The translations under genes and the position numbers were made by a program. Below the pieces are notes generated by a model that saw nothing but the letters and a program-made list of their open reading frames with translations, was not told the origin of the DNA and searched no databases. 64,000 nucleotides of DNA, from positions 62,001 to 126,000 of the forward strand of contig JAEBDY010000018.1 in NCBI GenBank assembly GCA_049997955.1, given 5' to 3'. The DNA is from Umezawaea sp049997955. Lineage in GTDB: Bacteria > Actinomycetota > Actinomycetes > Mycobacteriales > Pseudonocardiaceae. Shown one piece after another: positions 26,965-34,971 of this stretch. Numbering within the stretch: the first letter of the stretch is position 1; every line of letters begins with the position of its first letter.

Positions 26965-27759
26965 ATGTTGATCACTTCCCACGAGAAGTTGCTGGACGTA
27001 GGCGGTGTCACGGTCCGGTTCGGCGGGCTGGTGGCGCTGCACGAGGTCTCCCTGACCATCCGACCGCGGACCGTCGTCGGCGTCATCGGGCCCAACGGCG
27101 CGGGCAAGACGACGCTGTTCAACGTCGTGTGCGGCTTCCTCCGCCCGGAGACCGGGGAGCTGCGGTGGAAGGGTCAGCCGCTGCGCAAGCACCGGCCGGA
27201 CCAACTCGCCGGGCTCGGCATCGCCCGCACGCTACAGGGCCTCGGGCTGTTCGGCGGGCTGACGGTGCTGGAGAACGTGATGACCGGCGCGGGCCGGTTG
27301 GCGCGCACGGGGGCGCTGGCGTCGCTGCTGGGCACGGGCAAGTCCGCGCGGGACGAGCGGGAGCTGCGGTCGCGGGCGCTGGACGTGCTGACCGAGCTGG
27401 ACGTCGCCCACGTGGCCGACCTGCACCCCGGCGCGCTGCCCTACGGCGTGCGCAAGCGGGTCGCGCTGGCCCGCGCGCTGGTGTCGGAACCGGAGCTGCT
27501 GATGCTCGACGAGCCCGCGAGCGGTCTGTCGACGGCGGAGATGGACGAGCTGGCCGAGCGCATCCAGGGGTTGACCGAGAAGACCGCGGTCGTGCTGGTG
27601 GAGCACCACATGGACCTCGTGATGCGGGTGTGCGACGAGGTCGTGGTGCTCGACTTCGGCGAGGTCATCGCGTCCGGCACCCCCGACGAGGTGCGCGCCG
27701 ATCCCGCCGTCGCCGACGCGTACCTCGGCACCACGCCCGAGGAGTTGCCGAGTGCTTGA
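26965..27759 (+). CDS. livG: Branched-chain amino acid-type ABC transporter ATPase (LivG-like)
   Basis: The 264-residue cytoplasmic ATPase has Walker A GPNGAGKTT, a Q-loop region and Walker B LLMLDEPASGL. The usual signature LSGGQ is degenerate: the equivalent stretch reads LPYGVRKRVALARAL, as in many LivG proteins. The LivG insert (ARTLQGLGLFGGLTVLENVMTG) is present. I prefer ATG 26965 (MLITSHEKLLDVGG) for length; ATGs at 26902 or 26890 (GTG) are open alternatives. It is the first gene of livG-livF-livH-livM-livK, overlapping livF by eight bases. It powers import of branched-chain amino acids or related amides; exact substrate uncertain. Confidence 0.88.
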   Translation: MLITSHEKLLDVGGVTVRFGGLVALHEVSLTIRPRTVVGVIGPNGAGKTTLFNVVCGFLRPETGELRWKGQPLRKHRPDQLAGLGIARTLQGLGLFGGLTVLENVMTGAGRLARTGALASLLGTGKSARDERELRSRALDVLTELDVAHVADLHPGALPYGVRKRVALARALVSEPELLMLDEPASGLSTAEMDELAERIQGLTEKTAVVLVEHHMDLVMRVCDEVVVLDFGEVIASGTPDEVRADPAVADAYLGTTPEELPSA

Positions 27760-28459
27760 GATCGAGGGGCTGAGCGCCCACTACGGCCTGGTGCGGGCGC
27801 TGTCGGACGTGACGTTGAAGGTGGAGGAGGGCAGCATCACCGCCATCCTCGGCGCGAACGGCGCGGGCAAGACGACGCTGCTACGCGTGATCAGCGGGTT
27901 GGTGCGGGCGAGTTCCGGCACCATCACCGCGTTCGGCGAGGACATCACCGCGCTGCCGACCGACAGGATCGCCCGTCTCGGGGTCGCGCACGTGCCCGAG
28001 GGCGGTGGCGTGATCCCCGAGCTGACGGTGGAGGAGAACCTGCGGCTCGGCGCGCTGTGGCGGTCGGACAAGGCGGACCGCGCCAAGGCGCTGGACGAGG
28101 TGCTGGAGCTGTTCCCGCCGCTGGTGCCCCGGCGGAGCAAGGCCGCGGGCACGTTGTCCGGTGGCGAGCGGCAGATGCTGGCGATCGGCCGCGGGCTGAT
28201 GGGCAGGCCGCGCCTGCTGCTGCTGGACGAGCCGTCGCTCGGGCTGGCCCCGCTGGTGGCCGCGAAGATCATGGCGGTGCTGCGGGACCTGCGGGCCGAC
28301 ACCGGGCTGACCGTGCTGCTGGTCGAGCAGAACGCGCGCAGCGCACTGTCCATCTCGGACCACGGATTCGTGCTGGGACTCGGCGAGGTGGTGGCGTCCT
28401 CCGACGCCGCCGCGCTGCTCGCCGACGACCAGCTCCGCCACGCCTACCTCGGCTTCTGA
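27752..28459 (+). CDS. livF: Branched-chain amino acid-type ABC transporter ATPase (LivF-like)
   Basis: The 235-residue ATPase has Walker A GANGAGKTT, signature LSGGERQMLAIGRGL, Walker B LLLLDEPSLGLAP and an H-loop region replaced by VLLVEQNARSAL, all standard for LivF. It starts at a GTG overlapping the end of livG and pairs with LivG as the ATPase heterodimer. Length matches the family (about 235). Confidence 0.92.
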   Translation: MLEIEGLSAHYGLVRALSDVTLKVEEGSITAILGANGAGKTTLLRVISGLVRASSGTITAFGEDITALPTDRIARLGVAHVPEGGGVIPELTVEENLRLGALWRSDKADRAKALDEVLELFPPLVPRRSKAAGTLSGGERQMLAIGRGLMGRPRLLLLDEPSLGLAPLVAAKIMAVLRDLRADTGLTVLLVEQNARSALSISDHGFVLGLGEVVASSDAAALLADDQLRHAYLGF

Positions 28460-28473
28460 TCGGAAGGGTCCGG

Positions 28474-29325
28474 ATGACCACGTTCTTGAACCTGACCCTG
28501 GGCGGCCTGTCCAGCGGGGCGGTCTACGCCGCGCTGGGGCTGTCACTGGTGATCATCTACCGCGCGACCCGCGTGGTGAACTTCGCCCAGCCCGCGCTCG
28601 CGCTGATCTCCAGCTACGTCGCGTACTCCGTCACCAAGGGCACGGGCAGCTACTGGCTCGGCTTCGCGGCGGCGATCGTCGTGGGCACCCTGCTGGGGGT
28701 CGCGGTGGAGCGGCTGCTGATCCGGCCGCTGCGCAACGCGGGCGAGCTGAGCTCGATCATCGCGACGCTCGGACTGCTGCTGGTGCTGCAGGCCGTGGCG
28801 GGGATGATCTGGTCCAACGAGCCGCACGCGTTCTCCTACGCGTTCGACTTCCGCGGCCGGTTCTCCGCCGCCGACCTGTTCGTCGTGCTGGCCGTCGTCG
28901 TGACGGCGGCGGGAGTGCTGCTGCTGTTCAAGTTCACGCCGCTGGGCCTGCGGATGCGGGCGGCGGCGTTCAACCCCGAGGTGGCGAAGCTGCTGGGCGT
29001 GCGGGTCGGCACGATGCTGACGATCGGGTGGGGCCTGGCGGCGGCCGTGGGGTCGCTGGCCGGGATGCTGGCCATTCCCCCGTTCATCTCCCCGACGGTG
29101 CTGGACGAGGTGTTCGTGTTCGCGCTCACCGCCGCGGTCCTCGGTGGGCTGGACAACCCGCTCGGCACGATCGTCGGCGGTCTGGGCCTCGGGATCGGGC
29201 TGTCGTACGTGTCGGGTCTGCTGGGACCGGAACTGGTGCCGTTGGCGGCGCTGGCGATCCTGGTCGCGGTGCTCGCGGTGCGGCCGGCGGGCCTGTTCGG
29301 CCGAGCGACGGCGAGGCGGGTCTGA
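28474..29325 (+). CDS. livH: Branched-chain amino acid-type ABC transporter permease (LivH-like)
   Basis: This 283-residue inner-membrane permease has about eight hydrophobic segments and the LivH N-terminus (LTLGGLSSGAVYAALGLSLVIIYRATRVVNFAQ). The EAA-like coupling region is in the GLRMRAAAFNPEVAKLLGV stretch. ATG 28474 has GGAAGGG upstream. Its stop shares a base with livM (TGATG), so the permeases are co-translated. Confidence 0.92.
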   Translation: MTTFLNLTLGGLSSGAVYAALGLSLVIIYRATRVVNFAQPALALISSYVAYSVTKGTGSYWLGFAAAIVVGTLLGVAVERLLIRPLRNAGELSSIIATLGLLLVLQAVAGMIWSNEPHAFSYAFDFRGRFSAADLFVVLAVVVTAAGVLLLFKFTPLGLRMRAAAFNPEVAKLLGVRVGTMLTIGWGLAAAVGSLAGMLAIPPFISPTVLDEVFVFALTAAVLGGLDNPLGTIVGGLGLGIGLSYVSGLLGPELVPLAALAILVAVLAVRPAGLFGRATARRV

Positions 29326-30344
29326 TGCTGAGGAAACTCCCCCCGGTAGTCCTCCACCTGCTCGCGGCGCTGGGCTGCCTGGCGCTGCTGGTCCTGCTCA
29401 CCCTGGTCACGGACCCGTTCACGAACCTGCGGATCGCGACCGTCGGCTACTACCTGATCGCGGTGGCCGGGCTGGCGCTGCTGACCGGGTTCAACGGCCA
29501 GGTCTCGTTGGGGCACGGCGCTTTCATGTTCATCGGCGCGTACACCGTGGCGCTGCTGGTGAAGCGGGTCCCCGCGTTCCCCATCTGGGCGGACCTGCTG
29601 CTGGCGACGGTCGCGGGCGGGATCGCCGGACTGCTCGCGGGAGCCGCCGCCGCCCGGCTGCGCGGGCCCTACCTGGCAGGCGCCACGCTGGCGCTGGCGG
29701 TGGGACTTCCCGCTGTGGCGCAACGTTTTCCCGACCTGTTCGCGGGCAGCAACGGGCTGAGCTTCACGGTCAACAGCCAGCCCGCCGGGCTCACCGGCGT
29801 GCCCCCGACCCGGTGGCAGGCGTGGATCGTGTGGCTCGCGGTGCTGCTGGCGCTGGTCGTGCTGGCCAACCTGGCTCGCGGCAAGCTCGGCCGCACGCTG
29901 CGGGCCGTGCGCGACGACGAGGTGGCCGCCTCGCTGGCCGGTGTCCACGTGGGACGGACGAAGATCCTGGCGTTCCTGGTCAGTTCGGCGTGCGGCGGTC
30001 TCGCGGGCGGGTTGCAGGCGTTCCTGCTCGGCACGGCCGCGCCCGGTTCGTTCTCCGTGGCTTTGTCGCTGAGCCTGTTGGCGGCACTGGTCCTGGGCGG
30101 TCTGGGCAGCCTCTGGGGCGCGCTGTGGGGCGCGATCGCGCTCGTCTACTTCCAGGTGTGGACCGACGACATCGCCGAGCTGCTCAGCCTGCGCAGCAAC
30201 ATCTCCGACAACCTCCCGCTCGCCCTGTACGGCGTGGTGCTCATCGTGATCGTCCTCGCCTTCCCGGCGGGGATCCAAGGCGGCCTGCGCAAGTTGTGGA
30301 TCCGGGTGCGACGCCCGGCCCTTTCTCAACGAGGAGAAAAATGA
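29325..30344 (+). CDS. livM: Branched-chain amino acid-type ABC transporter permease (LivM-like)
   Basis: This 339-residue permease has about nine hydrophobic segments. LivM features are the GYYLIAVAGLALLTGFNGQVSLGHGAFMFIGAY block and the coupling motif GRTLRAVRDDEVAASLAGV. It overlaps livH by one base and the binding-protein gene by four (ATGA). Confidence 0.92.
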   Translation: MLRKLPPVVLHLLAALGCLALLVLLTLVTDPFTNLRIATVGYYLIAVAGLALLTGFNGQVSLGHGAFMFIGAYTVALLVKRVPAFPIWADLLLATVAGGIAGLLAGAAAARLRGPYLAGATLALAVGLPAVAQRFPDLFAGSNGLSFTVNSQPAGLTGVPPTRWQAWIVWLAVLLALVVLANLARGKLGRTLRAVRDDEVAASLAGVHVGRTKILAFLVSSACGGLAGGLQAFLLGTAAPGSFSVALSLSLLAALVLGGLGSLWGALWGAIALVYFQVWTDDIAELLSLRSNISDNLPLALYGVVLIVIVLAFPAGIQGGLRKLWIRVRRPALSQRGEK

Positions 30345-31657
30345 GAAGCAGTCGATCCGCCATCGCGGTCGCGCTGGCCTCCGCACTGGTGCTCGCCGCG
30401 TGCGGCGGCGCCGGTGAGACGCCCGCGAACAACGGCGCCCAGAAGGGTGAGCCCGCCCCCGGTGTCACCGACACCGAGGTCGTCATCGGCACGCACCAGC
30501 CGCTGACCGGGCCCGCCGCGCCGGGCTACAGCAAGATCTCCGTGGGCGCGAAGGCCGTCTACGACTACATCAACGACGGTGGCGGCGTCAACGGCCGCAA
30601 GATCACCTACAAGGTCGAGGACGACGGCTACAACCCGACCAAGACGGTCGAGGTCGTGAAGAAGCTGGTGCTGGAGGAGAAGATCTTCGCGATGGTCGGG
30701 GGGCTGGGCACCCCGACGCACTCGAAGGTCCTGGACTACCTCACCTCCGAGGGCGTGCCGGACGTGCTGGTGTCCTCGGGCGCGCTGATGTGGGACTCGC
30801 CGGAGAAGCACCCGAACACCTTCGGCTACCAGGTCGACTACACCCGCGAGGGCAAGATCCAGGGCCAGTACATCAAGGACAACCTGGCGGGCAAGAAGGT
30901 CGGACTACTGGTGCAGAACGACGACGTCGGCACCGACACCCAGAAGGGGCTCGACCAGTTCATCAAGGACCAGATCGTCGAGCGCAAGACCTACGACCCG
31001 GCCAACACCGACGTGACGCCGCAGATCTCGGCGTTGCAGGCGGCGGGTGCTGAGGTCGTGGTGTGCGAGTGCATCCCGGCGTTCACCGCGTTGACGATCC
31101 TGACCTCGCTGAAGATCGGCTACAAGCCGCAGCTCGTGGTGAGCAGCATCGGCGCCGACCCGGCGACGTTGACCGGGCTGGTCGAGCAGTTCGCGAAGCA
31201 GGGCGGCTCGCAGGTGTCCGGCGGGGCGCTGCTGACCGGCATCATCGGCACCCGGTACCTGCCGAGCGTGCGGTCGGGCGACGACCCGTGGACCACCTTC
31301 TTCAAGGAGATCCACGCCAAGTACATCCCCCAGGAGGCGTTCACCGACACGCTGGTGTTCGGCATGGTGCAGGCGTACACGTTCGGCCAGGCGCTCAAGG
31401 CGGCGGGCAAGGACCTGACGCGGCAGAAGCTCATGGACGCCATGTCCTCCGGTGAGCTGAAGGGCCCCGGGCTCACGCCGTTCGCGTTCAGCAAGGACAA
31501 CCACGCGGGCTACACGGGCGCGCTGGTGTTCCAGATCGCGGCTGACGGCAGCATCAAGACGTTGCAGGAAGCCAGGACCACGGACAAGGAGTCCGGCGAG
31601 GTGAAGCCGTACGAGGAGAAGCGGCCCACCCCGCAGGAGGTCAAGCTCGTCGGCTAG
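30341..31657 (+). CDS. livK: ABC transporter substrate-binding lipoprotein (LivK-like)
   Basis: The 438-residue precursor has a lipoprotein signal (residues 1-20) with lipobox LVLAAC, Cys21 being the lipidated residue, so the mature protein is anchored outside the membrane. The body is a periplasmic-binding-type two-lobe fold of the Leu/Ile/Val class (TEVVIGTHQPLTGPAAPGYSKISVGAKAVYDYINDGGGVNGRKI). It is longer than E. coli LivK (about 370). ATG 30341 has GAGGAG upstream and overlaps livM by four bases. It delivers ligand to LivHM. The ligand is not readable from sequence; short amides, branched-chain amino acids or a plant-polymer breakdown product are all possible. Confidence 0.9.
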   Translation: MRSSRSAIAVALASALVLAACGGAGETPANNGAQKGEPAPGVTDTEVVIGTHQPLTGPAAPGYSKISVGAKAVYDYINDGGGVNGRKITYKVEDDGYNPTKTVEVVKKLVLEEKIFAMVGGLGTPTHSKVLDYLTSEGVPDVLVSSGALMWDSPEKHPNTFGYQVDYTREGKIQGQYIKDNLAGKKVGLLVQNDDVGTDTQKGLDQFIKDQIVERKTYDPANTDVTPQISALQAAGAEVVVCECIPAFTALTILTSLKIGYKPQLVVSSIGADPATLTGLVEQFAKQGGSQVSGGALLTGIIGTRYLPSVRSGDDPWTTFFKEIHAKYIPQEAFTDTLVFGMVQAYTFGQALKAAGKDLTRQKLMDAMSSGELKGPGLTPFAFSKDNHAGYTGALVFQIAADGSIKTLQEARTTDKESGEVKPYEEKRPTPQEVKLVG

Positions 31658-31674
31658 TGGTTCCACCGATGCGG
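31651..31674 (+). repeat. 24-bp direct repeat, copy 2 (end of livK, upstream of cutinase gene)
   Basis: This is the second copy of the repeat found before livG. It overlaps the livK stop codon and lies about 90 bases before the cutinase start. The 16-base core is identical (31657-31672). Its position before both the importer operon and the cutinase gene would fit a shared regulator site. Confidence 0.6.
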
Positions 31675-31707
31675 AGTCGTGGTCAGGGGCAGCAGGATGG
31701 GAACATG

Positions 31708-31739
31708 CCGGTAACCGACCAGTCACGAAGGGTTGCCGG
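31708..31739 (+). terminator. Possible hairpin after livK
   Basis: CCGGTAACC (31708-31716) and GGTTGCCGG (31731-31739) pair with one G-U around a 14-base loop, 50 bases after the livK stop. No T-tract follows; it could instead be part of the cutinase leader. Confidence 0.35.
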
Positions 31740-31763
31740 CACCGTCCCTCTCAACGATTCGGG

Positions 31764-32648
31764 GTGTACAACGACGTGCAGCTTCGCAGCGTTTTCACGA
31801 CGGTGACCTTGACGGCGGCCCTCCTCGGCGCCGCCGTCACGGCCTCCCCTGCCAGTGCCGCGGAAAACCCCTACGAACGCGGCCCCGCACCGACCAACTC
31901 CAGCATCGAGGCGTCCCGCGGCTCGTTCGCGACCTCCTCGACCTCGGTGTCGTCCCTGGCCGTCACCGGCTTCGGCGGTGGCACCATCTACTACCCGACC
32001 AGCACCTCGTCGGGGACGTTCGGCGCAGTCGCCGTCTCCCCCGGCTACACCGGCACCCAGTCGACCATCTCGTGGTTGGGCCCGCGCCTCGCCTCGCAGG
32101 GCTTCGTGGTGTTCACCATCGACACGAACTCCATCTACGACCAGCCGGACAGCCGGGCCTCGCAGTTGTTGGCGGCGCTGGACTACCTGACCCAGCGCAG
32201 CACGATCCGCACCAGGGTCGACGCGACCAGGCTCGGCGTCATGGGCCACTCGATGGGAGGCGGCGGCACCCTCCGCGCCGCGGCCCAGCGGCCCGCGCTC
32301 CAGGCGGCGATCCCGTTGACCGGGTGGCACACCGACAAGACGTGGGGCGACGTCCGGGTGCCGACGATGGTGATCGGCGCGGACGGCGACTCCATCGCGC
32401 CGGTCTCGTCGCACTCGTCGCCGTTCTACAACAGCCTCCCGTCCACTTTGGACAAGGCGTACCTGGAACTGCGGGGTGCCTCGCACTTCACGCCGAACTC
32501 GTCGAACACGACGATCGCGAAGTACAGCCTCTCGTGGCTCAAGCGGTTCATCGACAACGACACCCGGTACGAGCAGTTCCTCTGCCCGGCGCCGTCGACG
32601 AGCCTGACGATCGCGGAGTACCGGAACACCTGCCCGCACTCCTCCTGA
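31764..32648 (+). CDS. Secreted cutinase of the actinobacterial PET-hydrolase type
   Basis: This 294-residue alpha/beta-hydrolase precursor would hydrolyse cutin-like and possibly aromatic polyesters outside the cell. A signal peptide (about 1-33, ending ASA-AEN) precedes NPYERGPAPTNSSIEASRG, the classic start of the actinobacterial cutinase group. The triad is S163 (GHSMGGGG), D209 (GADGDSIAP) and H241 (GASHFTPN). The oxyanion/aromatic residue is Y95 in SPGYTGT; the substrate-clamp tryptophan is W188 in GWHTDKTW. C274 and C290 give the usual C-terminal disulfide. Compared from memory with LCC and Thermobifida cutinases it is near full-length similar, including DNDTRYEQFLC. The start is the GTG at 31764; a GTG at 31776 is equally plausible. 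Actual PET activity is not shown. Confidence 0.9.
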   Translation: MYNDVQLRSVFTTVTLTAALLGAAVTASPASAAENPYERGPAPTNSSIEASRGSFATSSTSVSSLAVTGFGGGTIYYPTSTSSGTFGAVAVSPGYTGTQSTISWLGPRLASQGFVVFTIDTNSIYDQPDSRASQLLAALDYLTQRSTIRTRVDATRLGVMGHSMGGGGTLRAAAQRPALQAAIPLTGWHTDKTWGDVRVPTMVIGADGDSIAPVSSHSSPFYNSLPSTLDKAYLELRGASHFTPNSSNTTIAKYSLSWLKRFIDNDTRYEQFLCPAPSTSLTIAEYRNTCPHSS

Positions 32649-32662
32649 TCGGCACGCCGTGA

Positions 32663-32702
32663 CCGGGGTCCCGCCGCACACGCCTGCGGCGGGGCCCCGG
32701 TT
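32663..32702 (+). terminator. Strong intrinsic terminator after the cutinase gene
   Basis: A 16-bp stem (ACCGGGGTCCCGCCGC / GCGGCGGGGCCCCGGT, one G-U pair) with an eight-base loop is followed by TTT. It sits 15 bases after the cutinase stop. Confidence 0.88.
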
Positions 32703-32786
32703 TTCGGCTGCCACCCCTTGTGCGAGCGAGAGGTCCAGACCACACTTCGATCATCCTGGCCGCCGCCACGACCGGATCGAGGGAAG

Positions 32787-34814
32787 ATGGGCAGATTCTC
32801 CTTGCGGGCACTGGGGACGGCCGCCGCCGTCACGGCCGGCCTGCTGGTAGCGGCCGTCCCGGCAGCGGCGGCCGGGCCTTCGGCGTCGTACCGCACGGTG
32901 TCGGACTGGGGCACCGGGTTCTCCGGCGAGTACACGGTCACGAACGCGGGCAGCACCACGGTGAGCGGGTGGAAGGTCGAGTTCGACCTGCCGCCGAACT
33001 CGGCCATCGGGAGCTTCTGGGACGCGGCCATGACCCGGACCGGCGACCACTTCACGTTCGTCGACAAGGGGTGGAACGGAACGCTGGCTCCCGGTCGGAC
33101 GGCGTCTTTCGGGTTCAACGGCAGCCCCGGCGGCGCGAGCGCGCTACCGCTGAACTGCAAGCTCAACGGCAAGGCCTGCGACGGCAGCACGCCGGACGAC
33201 ACGACCGCGCCGTCCGTGCCGCAGAACGCCCGGTCCACCGCGAAGACGGCGAACACCGTGGCGCTGGCGTGGGACGCCTCCACCGACGACGTCGGCGTCA
33301 CGGCGTACGAGGTCTACCGCGACGGACTGCCCGCGGCCACGGCGACCGGCACCACCGCCACCGTGACGGGTCTGTCGCCGGAGACGGCGTACGTGTTCAC
33401 CGTGCGCGCCAAGGACTCCGCCGGGAACCTGTCCGGCGCGAGCGCCGCGGTCCCGGTGCGGACCGACCCCGGTGGTCCACCGCCCGCCGGGTGGCACCCG
33501 CCCCACCTCTCGGTCGGCACGGTCTACGAGCCGTTCGACGGCACCGACCGGTTCTTCACCAAGGTCAAGCCGCGCTTCCCCGACGGCGAGAACGTCGACT
33601 ACGGGTACCTGTACCTCAACGGCGGCCAGCAGATCGGCGAGTGGAGGTCCCGCGCGGAGCGGCTGGCGGGCAAGAGCAAGGCGAACGGCCTCACGCCGGT
33701 GTTCGTGGTGTACGCCATGGGCGGCAACAGCGACCAGCCCGGCGTGATGTGGTCGAACCTGCAGAGCCCGAGCTACGTCAACCAGGTGTTCGGCGGGCTC
33801 AAGGAGATCGCCACCACCGCCACGAACATCATGGGCTCCGGCAACGTCGGCTACGTGGTCGAGCCGGACACCCTCGGCTACCTGCTCCAGCAGTACGCCG
33901 CGGCCTACGGCGGCGACCCGGACCGGATGCCCGCCGCGACCAGCGGCGCCTACGACTCCGGCGCGCTCGTGCGCGGTGTCGACCCGGACTTCCCGAACAC
34001 GCTGACCGGGTTCGTGCAGGCGATGAACCACTCCCTCAAGAAGCACACCCCCCACGGCTTCCTCGGGTGGCAGCTCAACCTGTGGGCCGCCTCGGGCGCG
34101 CCGGGCAACGGGATCGTGCACTCCACCGAGGCGTTCGGGTTCGAGGCGGGCAAGCAGCGGATCGTCGACAACGCCCGCGCCAACGCCACGTTCGCGCTGA
34201 AGGCGGGCGTCGGGTACGCGGCCGACTTCGTGTCGATCGACAAGTACGGCCTCGACGCCATGTGCGCGGAACCGAGCCTGGCGGACGACCCCGCTCGGGC
34301 CACCTGGTTCTGGAACAACGACCTGTGGAACAACTACCTGCTGTTCGCCAAGACGCTGAAGCAGACCCTCTCGCTGCCGGTGGTGCTCTGGCAGGTCCCG
34401 GTGGGGCACCTCAACGGCACCACCAGGACCAGTCCGACGGAGTACAACGCGTCCGGCCGGTTCCCGACCTTGCCGAACACCGCGCAGCAGTGCGAGGACT
34501 CGGCGTCCACGTTCTTCTTCGGCGACACGTTCACCGCGACCGGCAGCCGTCTGGAGTACTTCACCCGCAACGAGTGGCGCGACCCGAAGCTGACCGTCAG
34601 CGGCAGCACCGTGACGTGGGGTTCGCACTTCCAGGAGGCGGCCGACGCGGGAATCGTGTCCATCCTCATGGGCGCGGGCGTCGGCACCGCCACGCGCGGC
34701 GTCCCCCAACCGGGCAACACCTCCGCGGTGCCGGTCGACGCCCCCACGGACGGCTACTACTGGATCACCCGCGTGCAGGAGTACTACGCCGACCCGGTGC
34801 CGGTGACCTCGTAA
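32787..34814 (+). CDS. Secreted CBM2-FN3 protein with an unassigned, probably glycoside-hydrolase-like catalytic domain
   Basis: The 675-residue precursor has an N-terminal signal peptide (about 1-28). A CBM2-like cellulose/chitin-binding module follows (YRTVSDWGTGFSGEYTVTNA to KACDG, about 30-135), then a fibronectin type III domain (about 140-230, DTTAPSVPQNARSTAKT...). A roughly 440-residue C-terminal region has TIM-barrel-like strand ends: VFVVYAMGG, GYVVEPDTLGYL, FVSIDKYGLDA and VLWQVPVGHLNG. E in VVEPDT and D in VSIDKYG are candidate acids. I cannot place this region in a named GH family. ATG 32787 has GAGGGAAG just upstream. It follows the cutinase, so both may serve plant-surface degradation, but the terminator between them means separate transcription. 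Confidence 0.75.
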   Translation: MGRFSLRALGTAAAVTAGLLVAAVPAAAAGPSASYRTVSDWGTGFSGEYTVTNAGSTTVSGWKVEFDLPPNSAIGSFWDAAMTRTGDHFTFVDKGWNGTLAPGRTASFGFNGSPGGASALPLNCKLNGKACDGSTPDDTTAPSVPQNARSTAKTANTVALAWDASTDDVGVTAYEVYRDGLPAATATGTTATVTGLSPETAYVFTVRAKDSAGNLSGASAAVPVRTDPGGPPPAGWHPPHLSVGTVYEPFDGTDRFFTKVKPRFPDGENVDYGYLYLNGGQQIGEWRSRAERLAGKSKANGLTPVFVVYAMGGNSDQPGVMWSNLQSPSYVNQVFGGLKEIATTATNIMGSGNVGYVVEPDTLGYLLQQYAAAYGGDPDRMPAATSGAYDSGALVRGVDPDFPNTLTGFVQAMNHSLKKHTPHGFLGWQLNLWAASGAPGNGIVHSTEAFGFEAGKQRIVDNARANATFALKAGVGYAADFVSIDKYGLDAMCAEPSLADDPARATWFWNNDLWNNYLLFAKTLKQTLSLPVVLWQVPVGHLNGTTRTSPTEYNASGRFPTLPNTAQQCEDSASTFFFGDTFTATGSRLEYFTRNEWRDPKLTVSGSTVTWGSHFQEAADAGIVSILMGAGVGTATRGVPQPGNTSAVPVDAPTDGYYWITRVQEYYADPVPVTS

Positions 34815-34971
34815 CGGGCGGGTCGCGGTGCGGTGACGGACGGTCGGGGGCGGCGCGTCCGGGGACGCGAAGGCGTTGGCCGGCGCGTTCCGGGCTCGGG
34901 CGGACGTGCACGCGTACGTGCGAACCTACCTGGCGGGCAAGTTCGTTCGGCGGTTCGGCTAGCCTCGGGGC

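Noticed and set aside
34837..34962. Open frame ending GKFVRRFG before the ATP-grasp gene
   Set aside because: No start codon with a ribosome site; too short to call a pseudogene without a homology hit.
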